NCBI GenBank assembly: GCA_964386865.1
Contig: CAYLUN010000106.1
Location: forward strand, 1 to 17,160
DNA: 17,160 bases
DNA from: CAYLUN01 sp964386865
GTDB taxonomy: Bacteria; Verrucomicrobiota; Kiritimatiellia; RFP12; UBA1067
Direction of reading: 5' to 3'
The notes beneath the pieces were generated by a model. The model was not told where the DNA came from. It saw nothing but the letters and a program-made list of their open reading frames with translations, and ran no database searches. Every line of letters begins with the position of its first letter. Positions within the stretch are counted from its first letter, which is position 1. Below, in pieces: positions 1-7,447 of this stretch. The position numbers were made by a program, and so were the translations under genes.

Positions 1-524
1 ATCTTCTTGAGGCGCTGGCGCTCCTTGGCGTCGCCGATCTTGCGCGACACGCCGCGCAGCCGCGTGCCGGGCATCATCACGAGGTAGCGCCCCGGCAGGC
101 TCAGGTTGGCGGTCACGCGCGGCCCCTTCGTTCCGATCGGGCCTTTCGTCACCTGCACCACAATCTCCGACCCGGGGGGAAAGCGCTTGGTGATGTCCTC
201 GTTTGAAATGCGCCGCCGCCGCGAGGGGCGGGCGCTCTCCTCGTCGTCATCCAGCCGGCTGTCGTCGTCCGGCAGCATGTCCCAGTAGTGCAGGAAGGCG
301 TTCTTCTTGAGCCCGATGTCCACGAACGCCGCCTGTAGGTCGTGCTCCAGGTTTTGGATGCGGCCCTTGTAGATGCTGCCGACCAGCCTCTCCTCCGTCG
401 GGTGCTCCACCTGGAACTCCTCTACGTGCCCGTTCTCGACAACGGCCACGCGCGTCTCTAACTTCTCGACGTTGACTACGATTTCGCGCTTCGGCGCGCT
501 CTTTCTAAACCATCCGAATAACAT
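1..524 (-). CDS. rng: Ribonuclease E/G family protein, N-terminal part (cut by window edge)
   Basis: Only the first 174 residues are inside the window. The protein starts MLFGWFRKSAPKREIVVNVE and carries an S1-type RNA-binding domain from about residue 45 to 140 (GSIYKGRIQNLEHDLQAAFVDIG, then IVVQVTKGPIGTKGPRVTANL and LPGRYLVMMPG). The last two stretches are the hallmark of the RNase E/G family, endoribonucleases that process rRNA precursors and start mRNA decay. The DEDD-like catalytic part lies beyond the edge. An acidic/arginine-rich stretch (about residues 84-110, with DDDSRLDDDEES and RRRR) interrupts the S1 domain. The start is fixed by a very strong ribosome-binding site, AAGGAGGAGGAG, just before the ATG. 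The gene lies 48 bases after rodA, as last visible member of the mre operon; E. coli also has rng downstream of mreBCD. Assignment to the family is firm; G rather than E is inferred from the neighbourhood. Confidence 0.9.
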   Translation of the reverse strand, partial: MLFGWFRKSAPKREIVVNVEKLETRVAVVENGHVEEFQVEHPTEERLVGSIYKGRIQNLEHDLQAAFVDIGLKKNAFLHYWDMLPDDDSRLDDDEESARPSRRRRISNEDITKRFPPGSEIVVQVTKGPIGTKGPRVTANLSLPGRYLVMMPGTRLRGVSRKIGDAKERQRLKK

Positions 525-572
525 GTCTCCTCCTCCTTGAGCTGTCTTCTATGACACGCCTCTCGCGTTTGC

Positions 573-1742
573 TCAGAACCTTGTCTCCGACTCACGTCCA
601 TGTATGGACACACTCTGGACCAGACCCAGCGCCACCATCACGGTGAGCATGAAGGTCCGTCCGTAACTGATGAACGGCAGCGGCAGCCCGGTTATCGGCA
701 TCATCCCGATCGTCATCGCTATGTTGATGAACATATGGCTGAAGATCAGGGTGACCACGCCGACACAGAACAGGCGCCCCGTATCGTCTTGACATCGAAC
801 GGCCACCCACACTCCGGGCCACAGCAGGCCCAGGAACAGGAGCAGCACCGTCAGCGAACCCGCAAAGCCGGCCTCCTCGGCCAGCACTGCGAAGATGAAA
901 TCGTTGGACGAGACCGAGGGGGGCAGATAGCCCAGCATGTACTGCTCGCCCTTGAGGTAGCCCTTGCCCCACGCGCCGCCCGAGCCCACGGCGATCTCGG
1001 ACTGCCGGCGGTTGTAGCCGCGGCCGTGAAGGTCTTTGTCCGGGAAGAGGAACACCTGCAGGCGGTTGATCTGATGCGTGCGCAGGCAGGTCGCGCGGAT
1101 CAGCGACTCGCGGCGCGACTCGGGCATCTTCACGCGCTCGGTCGCGTAGACGATGCCGAGGATCACGACCGCGACGGCCGCCCCCGTGAGCACGAACGTC
1201 CAGAGCAGGCGCGGGGCGACGTTCGCCGCGAACAGCATCGCCATCACGGTGGGCACGAGCACCATCGCCGTGCCCAGGTCGGGCTGCAGCAGAATCAGCA
1301 GCCCCGGCACCCCCACCAGCAGGAGCGTCAAGAGGAAGGCCGGCGCGCCGCGGTTCGCGCCGCGCCGGCCGTAGAGCCAAGCCAGCAGCATGATGATCGC
1401 GAGCTTGGCCGGCTCCGACGGCTGGATGCCGAACAGCCAGCGGCGCGCGCCCATCGTCTCCTCGCCGATGATCGGCACCAGCGCCAGCAGCACCAGGCAG
1501 ACGGCGTAGAACAGCCAGCTCCACCGCAGCACCGACCGGTAGCCGACCCACGCGAACGCCAGGTAGGCCGCGAGCCCGAGCACCCCGACCTCGGCGTGCC
1601 GCATGTAGAGCATCCGAAGCTCGGGGTCCTCGCGGACCGAGCACGCGCTGTAGACGTAGAGGACGCCGATCACAATCAGGCCGGCCATGCAGGCCAGCAG
1701 CAGCGGGTTCAGCGCGCGGAAGCGGAGGAGCCAGGCTTTCAT
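573..1742 (-). CDS. rodA: RodA, SEDS-family peptidoglycan glycosyltransferase of the elongasome
   Basis: A 389-residue polytopic membrane protein that polymerises lipid II into glycan strands together with PBP2 during side-wall growth. Family motifs seen: GARRWLFGIQPSEPAKLA (98-115), LQPDLGTAMV (152-161), AVGSGGAWGKGYL (251-263), and NDFIFAVLAEEAGF (280-293), which contains the conserved catalytic Asp (D281). It ends with GLPLPFISYGRTFM. Two positions differ from the usual pattern: TDFIF reads NDFIF, and SYGGS reads SYGRT (359-363). The start MKAWLLRF is chosen because it begins 4 bases after the mrdA stop and has GGAGGGGG upstream; the reading frame is open further upstream but only as shadow of mrdA. 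Length is normal for RodA rather than FtsW, and the adjacent PBP2 gene supports RodA. Confidence 0.95.
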   Translation of the reverse strand: MKAWLLRFRALNPLLLACMAGLIVIGVLYVYSACSVREDPELRMLYMRHAEVGVLGLAAYLAFAWVGYRSVLRWSWLFYAVCLVLLALVPIIGEETMGARRWLFGIQPSEPAKLAIIMLLAWLYGRRGANRGAPAFLLTLLLVGVPGLLILLQPDLGTAMVLVPTVMAMLFAANVAPRLLWTFVLTGAAVAVVILGIVYATERVKMPESRRESLIRATCLRTHQINRLQVFLFPDKDLHGRGYNRRQSEIAVGSGGAWGKGYLKGEQYMLGYLPPSVSSNDFIFAVLAEEAGFAGSLTVLLLFLGLLWPGVWVAVRCQDDTGRLFCVGVVTLIFSHMFINIAMTIGMMPITGLPLPFISYGRTFMLTVMVALGLVQSVSIHGRESETRF

Positions 1743-1746
1743 GTGC

Positions 1747-3567
1747 TCAGTCCCCCTCCGTTTCCGGGCCGCTGGCCGGCAGCGCCGCCGCCGCGTCGGG
1801 CGCAGCCTCGCCGAAGACCGAGACGAGCACGTCGCGCACCATCGGCGCCACCGTCTGCCCGCCCGACTCGCCGTTCTCGACCACGATCGCCACCGCCACC
1901 GCGGGGCGCCCGAACGGCGCAAAAGCCGTGACCCAGGTGTTCTTGCGCCGCACGCCTCCCGCGTCATACTCGGCCGTGCCTGTCTTGGCGGCCACCTCGA
2001 GCCCGCGCACCTGCACGCGCCGTCCGGTGCCCACGGCGGCCACGTCGCGCATGCCGTTCCGAACCAGGGCGATCGCCTCCGGCGGCCAGCCCATCTCGCG
2101 CGCCGCCTCGGGCGGGCCGTCGCGCCTCACGAGCCACGGCCTGTGGAGCGCGCCGCCGTTCGCGAGAACCGAAACCAGCATGGCCATCTGCAGGGGCGTG
2201 GTGACGAGCAGCCCCTGGCCGATCGCGAGCTGGCACGTGTCGCCCACCCGCCACCTGTCGCCCATCATCTTCTGCTTCCACTCGGCCGTCGGCAGCAGCC
2301 CGCGGCTCTCCGAAGGCAGGTCGATGCCCGTGTGCTGGCCCAGCCCCAGCTTCTGCGCCTCGGCGTAGATCGCGTCGTAGCCGATGCTCTGGCCGAGGCG
2401 GCAGAAGTAGCTGTTGCAGGACTGCTCGATCGCCTTGCGCAGCGCGACGGCGCCGTGCCCGTACGTGTTCCAGCAGCGCAGCCGCATGGTGCCCAGCACG
2501 AACGCGCCGTCGCACGTGTGGGCCTCCTCCGGGTTGAAGTCCCCCTTCAGAAGAGCCGCGAGCGCCGTCACCGGCTTGAACGTGCTGCCGGGCGCGTACC
2601 GGCCCTGCACGGCCCGGTTGATCAGCGGGCGACCCTCGTCGGCGTTCAGCCTCGCCCAGACGCCCGCGGTCGGGGCCGGCACCAGATCGTTCAGGTCGTA
2701 CGCGGGCGCGCTCGCGAGCGCCAGCACCTCGCCGCTGCGAGGGTCGACCACCACGCCCGCCCCGCGCCAACCGCGCAGGGCCTTTTCCAGCGCCCGCTGC
2801 ACGTTGACGTCCAGCGTCAGGCGCACGTCCTGGCCGGCGACGGCGGGCTGGCCCTCCCAGACCGCGTGCTTGTAGCCGCGCGCGTCGACGCGGATCAGCT
2901 GCTCGCCCATGTGCCCGGTCAGCAGGTGGTTGTACTGGCGCTCGATCCCGTTTGCGCCGAACGTCTCAGGAAGGTGGAAGTGGTACCGCTCGCCGGGGCG
3001 CGGCAGCGGGCGGTCGCGCCGGACGTAGCCGACCGCATGAGCGGCCAGCGAGCCCTGGGGATAGGAGCGCTCGGGCTGCACGTACACGTCGACGCCGGGG
3101 AAGTCGTCGGACGCCTCGGCCCAGCGCGCGAGCGTGCCCTGGTCCACATCCCGCCACGCCAGCAGCGGCATCGGCAGGCTTTTGACGACGTGGTTCGACA
3201 CGGCCGCGTAGGAGATCTGGCGCGGGATGCCCAGGGCGGCGGCCAGCCGGTCGATGTCCGCGTCCACGGCGCCGATCGTGCGGATCCACGGGCCGCGCTT
3301 GCGCAGCTCCTCGACGTAGTAGGCGATGCAGTAGCTCGCGCGGTTCTCCGCCAAGCAGACCCCGTTGCGGTCAAAGATGCGCCCGCGCGGCCCTGGCACC
3401 TGGACGCGCCGGACACTCTGCCGCACCTGATCGCGCGCGAACTCCGCATACTGGACAACCTGCACCCGGTGCAGGGACACGGCCAAGAACGTCAGGCCCG
3501 CCCCGAACACCAGCGCCAAAGCGATCATTCTCCAGCTATCGGTCAGTTTCTGCCCACAAGATTCCAT
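1747..3567 (-). CDS. mrdA: Penicillin-binding protein 2, elongasome transpeptidase
   Basis: A 606-residue class B penicillin-binding protein that cross-links peptidoglycan as partner of RodA. There is one N-terminal membrane anchor (about 14-36), then the PBP dimer domain beginning GRIFDRNGVCLAEN (62-75), then a periplasmic transpeptidase domain. All three active-site motifs are present: S328-T-F-K331, S383-C-N385 and K528-T-G530. The SYPQGSLAAHAVGYV segment (168-182) is typical of PBP2. The start at 3567 overlaps the end of mreD by 32 bases and has AAAGAGG nearby; an alternative ATG at 3528 (MIALALVF), 7 bases after the mreD stop, has GGAG very close to it. Either gives an intact protein, so the first 13 residues are uncertain. 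The mreBCD-mrdA-rodA order indicates co-transcription. Confidence 0.95.
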   Translation of the reverse strand: MESCGQKLTDSWRMIALALVFGAGLTFLAVSLHRVQVVQYAEFARDQVRQSVRRVQVPGPRGRIFDRNGVCLAENRASYCIAYYVEELRKRGPWIRTIGAVDADIDRLAAALGIPRQISYAAVSNHVVKSLPMPLLAWRDVDQGTLARWAEASDDFPGVDVYVQPERSYPQGSLAAHAVGYVRRDRPLPRPGERYHFHLPETFGANGIERQYNHLLTGHMGEQLIRVDARGYKHAVWEGQPAVAGQDVRLTLDVNVQRALEKALRGWRGAGVVVDPRSGEVLALASAPAYDLNDLVPAPTAGVWARLNADEGRPLINRAVQGRYAPGSTFKPVTALAALLKGDFNPEEAHTCDGAFVLGTMRLRCWNTYGHGAVALRKAIEQSCNSYFCRLGQSIGYDAIYAEAQKLGLGQHTGIDLPSESRGLLPTAEWKQKMMGDRWRVGDTCQLAIGQGLLVTTPLQMAMLVSVLANGGALHRPWLVRRDGPPEAAREMGWPPEAIALVRNGMRDVAAVGTGRRVQVRGLEVAAKTGTAEYDAGGVRRKNTWVTAFAPFGRPAVAVAIVVENGESGGQTVAPMVRDVLVSVFGEAAPDAAAALPASGPETEGD

Positions 3568-4075
3568 TGCCCTCTTTCACCGGCTTGACGGCGCCGGAGA
3601 AGCGGTCCATCAGACCGCACACCGCGAAACCCACAAAACCTGCGAGCACGCCGGACGGCGCGGCGGCGGCCAGCGCGGCCAGCGTGCGCCAGGCGATAAG
3701 CGGCTCGCCCGCCCCGACCCACGTGCGCGTCCAAAGCGCCTGCCCCACGGCGGCGCAGGCCACCAGCAGCGTGCCCTGCACCAGCGTGGCCTCCAAAAAC
3801 ACCCGCTGCAGCAGCCGGGCCACCCAGTAAATCATCAGGAGGAAGCTGAGCGTGCAGAACAGCGGAAGCCCGCCCAGCGCGTCCGTCAGCGCGCCCGCCC
3901 AGACGATGGCCGTCAGCGCCACCGGCACGGGCTTGGTCAGCGCGTGGTAGAGCGCGACCGCGGTCAGGAAGGGCACCTTCACCGGCACGCCCGGCAACGC
4001 GGGCACCAGCTCCTGGGCCACCGCAGCGGCCAGCAGCGCCACCGCCACCGACGGGAGGTTCATGTCAAGGCGCAT
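3536..4075 (-). CDS. mreD: MreD, rod-shape-determining membrane protein
   Basis: A 179-residue very hydrophobic protein with about five membrane segments, in the position and size expected for MreD, the integral membrane component that links MreC and MreB to the PBP2-RodA synthase. Sequence conservation in this family is weak, so the call rests largely on size, hydrophobicity and its place between mreC and mrdA. It starts MRLDMNLPSVAV with AAGGGGG five bases before the ATG and overlaps the end of mreC by 11 bases. A second in-frame ATG four codons later, just after the mreC stop, is a less favoured start. It ends ILWAETDR with a TAG inside the 5' part of mrdA, suggesting translational coupling. 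Confidence 0.85.
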   Translation of the reverse strand: MRLDMNLPSVAVALLAAAVAQELVPALPGVPVKVPFLTAVALYHALTKPVPVALTAIVWAGALTDALGGLPLFCTLSFLLMIYWVARLLQRVFLEATLVQGTLLVACAAVGQALWTRTWVGAGEPLIAWRTLAALAAAAPSGVLAGFVGFAVCGLMDRFSGAVKPVKEGNGILWAETDR

Positions 4076-4916
4076 GAGACCCCCTTGCGGAAAGGATGAA
4101 GACCTCGTGGAGCGAGGCCATTTCCACGGCGGGCATCACGGCCGCCTCGCGAGCCAAGCCGTTCGGCTCCATCTTGCTCTCCAGCACGTAGCCGACGGTC
4201 AGCCCCTTCGGGAACGTCTGGCCGAGGCCGGACGTCACCACGCGCGTGCGCGGCGCCGGCTCAAATTCGCGCGCCAGGTAGCGCAGGCGCAGCGGGTCCA
4301 CGACATACAGCAGCGTCAGCTTGGGGTCGCTGGCCGGCTGGGCGCCGCCGCCGTAGAGGATGCCGCGCACCACGCCAACGCCCGCGTCGGGCGCGTCCAG
4401 CTCGCACGCGACCCGGCTGTTGGGGTCGCTGATCAACATCACGTCGCTGGTGTGGGGCGAGACGTCGGTCACGCGGCCGACCAGCCCGTCCGGAACGATG
4501 ACGGGGTCCCCTTTGCGCACGCCCTGCAGCGAGCCCTTGCCGAGGCGCACGCTCTGCCAGACCGCCGCGGTTCCGCCGCGGGAGAGCACAGGGGCCACGA
4601 GCCACCGGCAGGCCACCGGCGGCGTGAAATCGAGGAGCGCGCGGAGGCGGGAGACCTCGGCCTCGAGGGCCTCGCCCTCGGCGGCCAGCGTTCGCAGGCG
4701 CGCCACGTCGCGCTCGAGCGTCGCGTTGCGCGACGCCTGATTCACGCGAGAGAAGGCGGCGCGCGCCCGGAGGCCCACCGTGCGGTCGAGCCACGTGCAG
4801 GCATTATCAAAGGGATAGACCGCCTCGCGCGCAAAATCGCGTACGCCGCTGCTCAAGAACAGCAGCGCCCCCAGCGACAGCACCAGCAGCCATACCCACA
4901 ATTTCGATTGCTTCAC
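4065..4916 (-). CDS. mreC: MreC, rod-shape-determining periplasmic scaffold
   Basis: A 283-residue protein: a short cytoplasmic start, one membrane helix (about 7-23), a helical coiled-coil stretch rich in Leu, Arg and Glu (about 62-95: LERDVARLRTLAAEGEALEA and following residues), then the beta-rich MreC domain. Diagnostic segments are DGLVGRVTDVSPHTSDVMLI with DPNSRV following (about 142-167) and VVTSGLGQTFPKGLTVGYV (about 225-243). MreC dimerises in the periplasm and activates PBP2-RodA. The start codon is GTG (4914-4916), preceded by GGGGGAG; no ATG alternative is present nearby. The gene follows mreB after 63 bases and overlaps mreD. Confidence 0.93.
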   Translation of the reverse strand: MKQSKLWVWLLVLSLGALLFLSSGVRDFAREAVYPFDNACTWLDRTVGLRARAAFSRVNQASRNATLERDVARLRTLAAEGEALEAEVSRLRALLDFTPPVACRWLVAPVLSRGGTAAVWQSVRLGKGSLQGVRKGDPVIVPDGLVGRVTDVSPHTSDVMLISDPNSRVACELDAPDAGVGVVRGILYGGGAQPASDPKLTLLYVVDPLRLRYLAREFEPAPRTRVVTSGLGQTFPKGLTVGYVLESKMEPNGLAREAAVMPAVEMASLHEVFILSARGSHAP

Positions 4917-4979
4917 CCTGGTCGCTCCCCCGTTCTATCGGGCAGGCAGAGACCGGACGAGCAGCCGAGAGAAAACAGA

Positions 4980-6002
4980 TCACCGTCCCAGTTTCGACTT
5001 GGCCAGGAAATTCAGCTCGTTCAACACCACTCCCGTCCCCTCCGCGACCGCGCTCAGCGGATCGTCGGCCAGCGTGACGGGCAAACCTGTCTGTGACGCA
5101 ATCAGCTTGTCCAGGCCGCGCAGCATCGAGCCGCCGCCAGCCAGCACCATGCCCCGGTCCACCAGATCGGCCGACAGTTCCGGCGGACACTTTTCGAGTG
5201 TGATCCGCACAGAGTCGACGATCGCGGAAACCGGTTCCTGCAACGCGTCACGAATCTCTTCCGAAGTGACAGTCAGGGTCTTGGGAAGCCCGGCCACGAG
5301 ATCGCGGCCTTTGACTTCCAGCGTGCGCTCCTCACTCAACGGATAGGCCGAACCAATCGAGATTTTGATCTCCTCCGCGGTCCGCTCTCCAATCATCAGG
5401 TTGTAAACTCTTCGCATGTACTGGACGATACACTCGTCCATGGCGTCCCCGCCCACGCGGACACTCCGCGCGTACACGATTCCGGCCAGCGAGATCACGG
5501 CGACCTCGCATGTACCGCCGCCAATGTCGACGATCATGTTGCCGGCCGGCTCGGAAACGGGCAGCCCGACGCCGATGGCAGCCGCCATCGGCTCTTCGAT
5601 CAGGAAGACTTCCCGGGCACCCGCATGCCGCGCAGACTCTTGCACGGCCCGCTTCTCAACTTCCGTGATATCACTCGGAACCGCCACGATCACCCGGGGC
5701 TTCACGAGCTTAGCCACGTGAACCTTTCGGATGAAGTAGCGGATCATCGCCTCCGTGATATCGAAATCCGCGATCACGCCCGACTTCATCGGCCGGATCG
5801 CCACAATATTTCCGGGCGTGCGGCCCAGCATCCGCTTGGCCTCCTCACCCACCGCCAAAATTCGCTTCGTCCCTTCCTGAATCGCCACCACGGAGGGCTC
5901 TCGGATCACAATGCCCCGGTCTTTGACATACACCAACGTATTAGCGGTACCGAGATCGATCCCGATATCGCTGGAAAACAAAGACAGAAACTTATTGAAC
6001 AT
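4980..6002 (-). CDS. mreB: MreB, bacterial actin directing side-wall synthesis
   Basis: A 340-residue actin-fold ATPase whose membrane-bound filaments orient the elongasome. Phosphate-1 motif DIGIDLGTANTLVYV is at residues 12-26, phosphate-2 DIGGGTCEVAVIS at 159-171, EEPMAAAIG at 136-144, and the adenosine motif VLAGGGSMLRGLD at 286-298. In phosphate-2 the second Thr of the usual GGGTTE is Cys here. The start MFNKFLSLFSSDIGIDLG matches the family; the frame stays open 33 bases further to a TTG, which has no ribosome-binding site and would add an atypical extension, so I reject it. GGGAAG lies upstream of the ATG but rather far away. It is the first gene of the minus-strand elongation operon. 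Confidence 0.97.
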   Translation of the reverse strand: MFNKFLSLFSSDIGIDLGTANTLVYVKDRGIVIREPSVVAIQEGTKRILAVGEEAKRMLGRTPGNIVAIRPMKSGVIADFDITEAMIRYFIRKVHVAKLVKPRVIVAVPSDITEVEKRAVQESARHAGAREVFLIEEPMAAAIGVGLPVSEPAGNMIVDIGGGTCEVAVISLAGIVYARSVRVGGDAMDECIVQYMRRVYNLMIGERTAEEIKISIGSAYPLSEERTLEVKGRDLVAGLPKTLTVTSEEIRDALQEPVSAIVDSVRITLEKCPPELSADLVDRGMVLAGGGSMLRGLDKLIASQTGLPVTLADDPLSAVAEGTGVVLNELNFLAKSKLGR

Positions 6003-6141
6003 CGCGCGTTCTTCCCTATAGGACAGGCGTCCCAAACTGTGCCATAACGGCGCAGTGTCATTAGTTTCTATGATTATCCCCCGGCGGTCAAGCGCAAACC
6101 AGCATTTCTCATTATGACCGGAGCCGGCCTACACGCCGGAC
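6003..6141 (-). promoter_or_regulatory. Intergenic region upstream of mreB (probable mre operon promoter)
   Basis: 139 bases between the pfk stop and mreB. On the minus strand a small hairpin (CCGGC, GTGTAG, GCCGG) lies directly after the pfk stop but has no T-run, so it is at best a weak terminator. A -10-like GATAAT lies at 6073-6078; the hexamer 17 bases upstream of it (TGGTTT) is a poor -35. A TTGACC at 6086-6091 is too close to that box to serve it. The mre operon most likely starts here, but the exact promoter is not convincing. Confidence 0.35.
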
Positions 6142-7374
6142 TCAGTGCTTCACGGCCACCGCCGCGCCTTTGGGCTGGCCCAAAGCCGCGAGCAGCGCCC
6201 CGAACCACGGCGTGTCGAGGTCGAAGGGCTTGCCGCCCTTGATGCGCGAGAACTCGCAGGCCCGCAGCTCGCCGCTCTTGTTCTCGTCCTCGCCCACCAC
6301 GCCGCCGACGCCCGCCAGGGCACACTCGACCGCCTTCTGGGCACACGCGTGGATCAGCTCCTTGTCCTTCTTGATCGGCGCGGCGGCGCGGCTGAAGTAG
6401 CCGCTCTTCTGCACCATGGTCTTCTCCGCGCCCAGCATCTCGCCGAACTGCTTGGCGAACCAGCCGCCGACGTTGACCTTGTCCAGCCGCGGGTGGCCGA
6501 ACGCGTCGCGAGGCACCTCCTCGCCCTTGGCTTCTAGCTCGGCGATGATCGCGTCGACGCACGCGCCCTCGGAGACGAAGATGTTCACGCAGTCGTGCTT
6601 GTCCATCACCTCACGCAGGCGGGCGGCCTCGGCTTTGACGTCGAAGGCCATCTCCGGCACGTACACGGCGTGGACCTCCTCGCGCTCGCGCGTCAGCCCG
6701 AACTCCGGCAGATAGTGGTAGCCGTCCATCAGCTTGCGGTAGGCCGCCGCCGTCGCCGCCGTGAGCCAGCCGCAGTTGCGGCCCATCACCTCGTGGATGA
6801 TGAGCATGCGCGGGTTGGCCGTATTCTCCTTTACGACATTGGCGAAGAACTTCGCGCCCTCCTCGGCCGCGGTCCACGCGCCTAGGCTCTGGCGGATCGG
6901 GTAGACGTCGTTGTCGATGGTCTTGGGCAGGCCGACCACGGTCAGGCCGTAGTTGTGCCGGGCCAGATAGGCGGCCAGGTCAGCCGCTGCCGTGTTGGTG
7001 TCATCGCCGCCGATGGTGTGCAGCACGTCCACGCCGTCCTTGACAAGCTGGTCGGCCGCGACCTGCTGCGGGTCCTCGCCCTCTTTGACCAGGCCGCGCT
7101 TGACGCAGTCCTTGACATTCGTGAGCTTCACGCGGCTGTTGCCGATCGGGCTGCCGCCGTGCTCGGCCAGGAAGAGCGCGTTCTTGCGCACCTCGGGCGT
7201 AACCTTGACGCTCTGTCCTTTGAGCAAGCCCATGTAGCCGTTGATGTAGCCGATGATCTCCACGTCCGGCGCCGCCTTGGTGTACTCGTCGATCAGATAC
7301 CCGACCGCCGAACTCAAACACGGGGCGAGACCGCCCGCCGTCAAAATGCCAACCTTCTTCACTTGCTTGCTCAT
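6142..7374 (-). CDS. pfp: Pyrophosphate-dependent 6-phosphofructokinase
   Basis: A 410-residue phosphofructokinase converting fructose 6-phosphate to fructose 1,6-bisphosphate. Two residues decide the phosphoryl donor. The nucleotide-site motif reads G122-G-D-D125-T where ATP enzymes have GGDGS, and the catalytic loop reads P150-K151-TIDND where ATP enzymes have PGTIDND. Asp plus Lys at these sites is the established signature of PPi-dependent enzymes, which work reversibly in glycolysis and gluconeogenesis. The glycine-rich start GILTAGGLAPCLSSAVGYL (9-27) and the substrate loop EVMGRNCGWL (195-204) are intact. The ATG has an ideal AAGGAG five bases upstream. Transcribed alone from its own promoter, with no glycolytic neighbours. 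PPi use is strongly indicated by sequence but not measured. Confidence 0.93.
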   Translation of the reverse strand: MSKQVKKVGILTAGGLAPCLSSAVGYLIDEYTKAAPDVEIIGYINGYMGLLKGQSVKVTPEVRKNALFLAEHGGSPIGNSRVKLTNVKDCVKRGLVKEGEDPQQVAADQLVKDGVDVLHTIGGDDTNTAAADLAAYLARHNYGLTVVGLPKTIDNDVYPIRQSLGAWTAAEEGAKFFANVVKENTANPRMLIIHEVMGRNCGWLTAATAAAYRKLMDGYHYLPEFGLTREREEVHAVYVPEMAFDVKAEAARLREVMDKHDCVNIFVSEGACVDAIIAELEAKGEEVPRDAFGHPRLDKVNVGGWFAKQFGEMLGAEKTMVQKSGYFSRAAAPIKKDKELIHACAQKAVECALAGVGGVVGEDENKSGELRACEFSRIKGGKPFDLDTPWFGALLAALGQPKGAAVAVKH

Positions 7375-7417
7375 GCTTTCTCCTTAAACGTGCGCTACTC
7401 TTGAAAAATGAGCGGCT

Positions 7418-7447
7418 AGTATAAGAAAAAGCGGCCGACGATTTCAA
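7418..7447 (-). promoter_or_regulatory. Sigma-70-type promoter of the phosphofructokinase gene
   Basis: On the minus strand TTGAAA (7442-7447) and TATACT (7418-7423) are separated by 18 bases, each five of six matches to the sigma-70 consensus. The -10 box lies 43 bases before the pfk start. The -35 box overlaps the last codon and stop of the upstream regulator gene, so readthrough from that gene may also reach pfk. Confidence 0.65.

Noticed and set aside
600..3588. Two long plus-strand open frames (600-1931 and 1687-3588) antisense to rodA and mrdA
   Set aside because: They are rich in Arg, His, Gln and Pro with no recognisable domain, and lie opposite well-identified genes. Long antisense frames are expected in GC-rich coding DNA.
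6003..6035. TTG start extending MreB by 11 residues
   Set aside because: No ribosome-binding site and the extension is absent from the family pattern; MFNKF start is typical.
6018..6055. Sigma-54-like TGGCAC upstream of mreB
   Set aside because: The required GC-containing -12 element is missing at the right spacing (AGTTT then GGGA).
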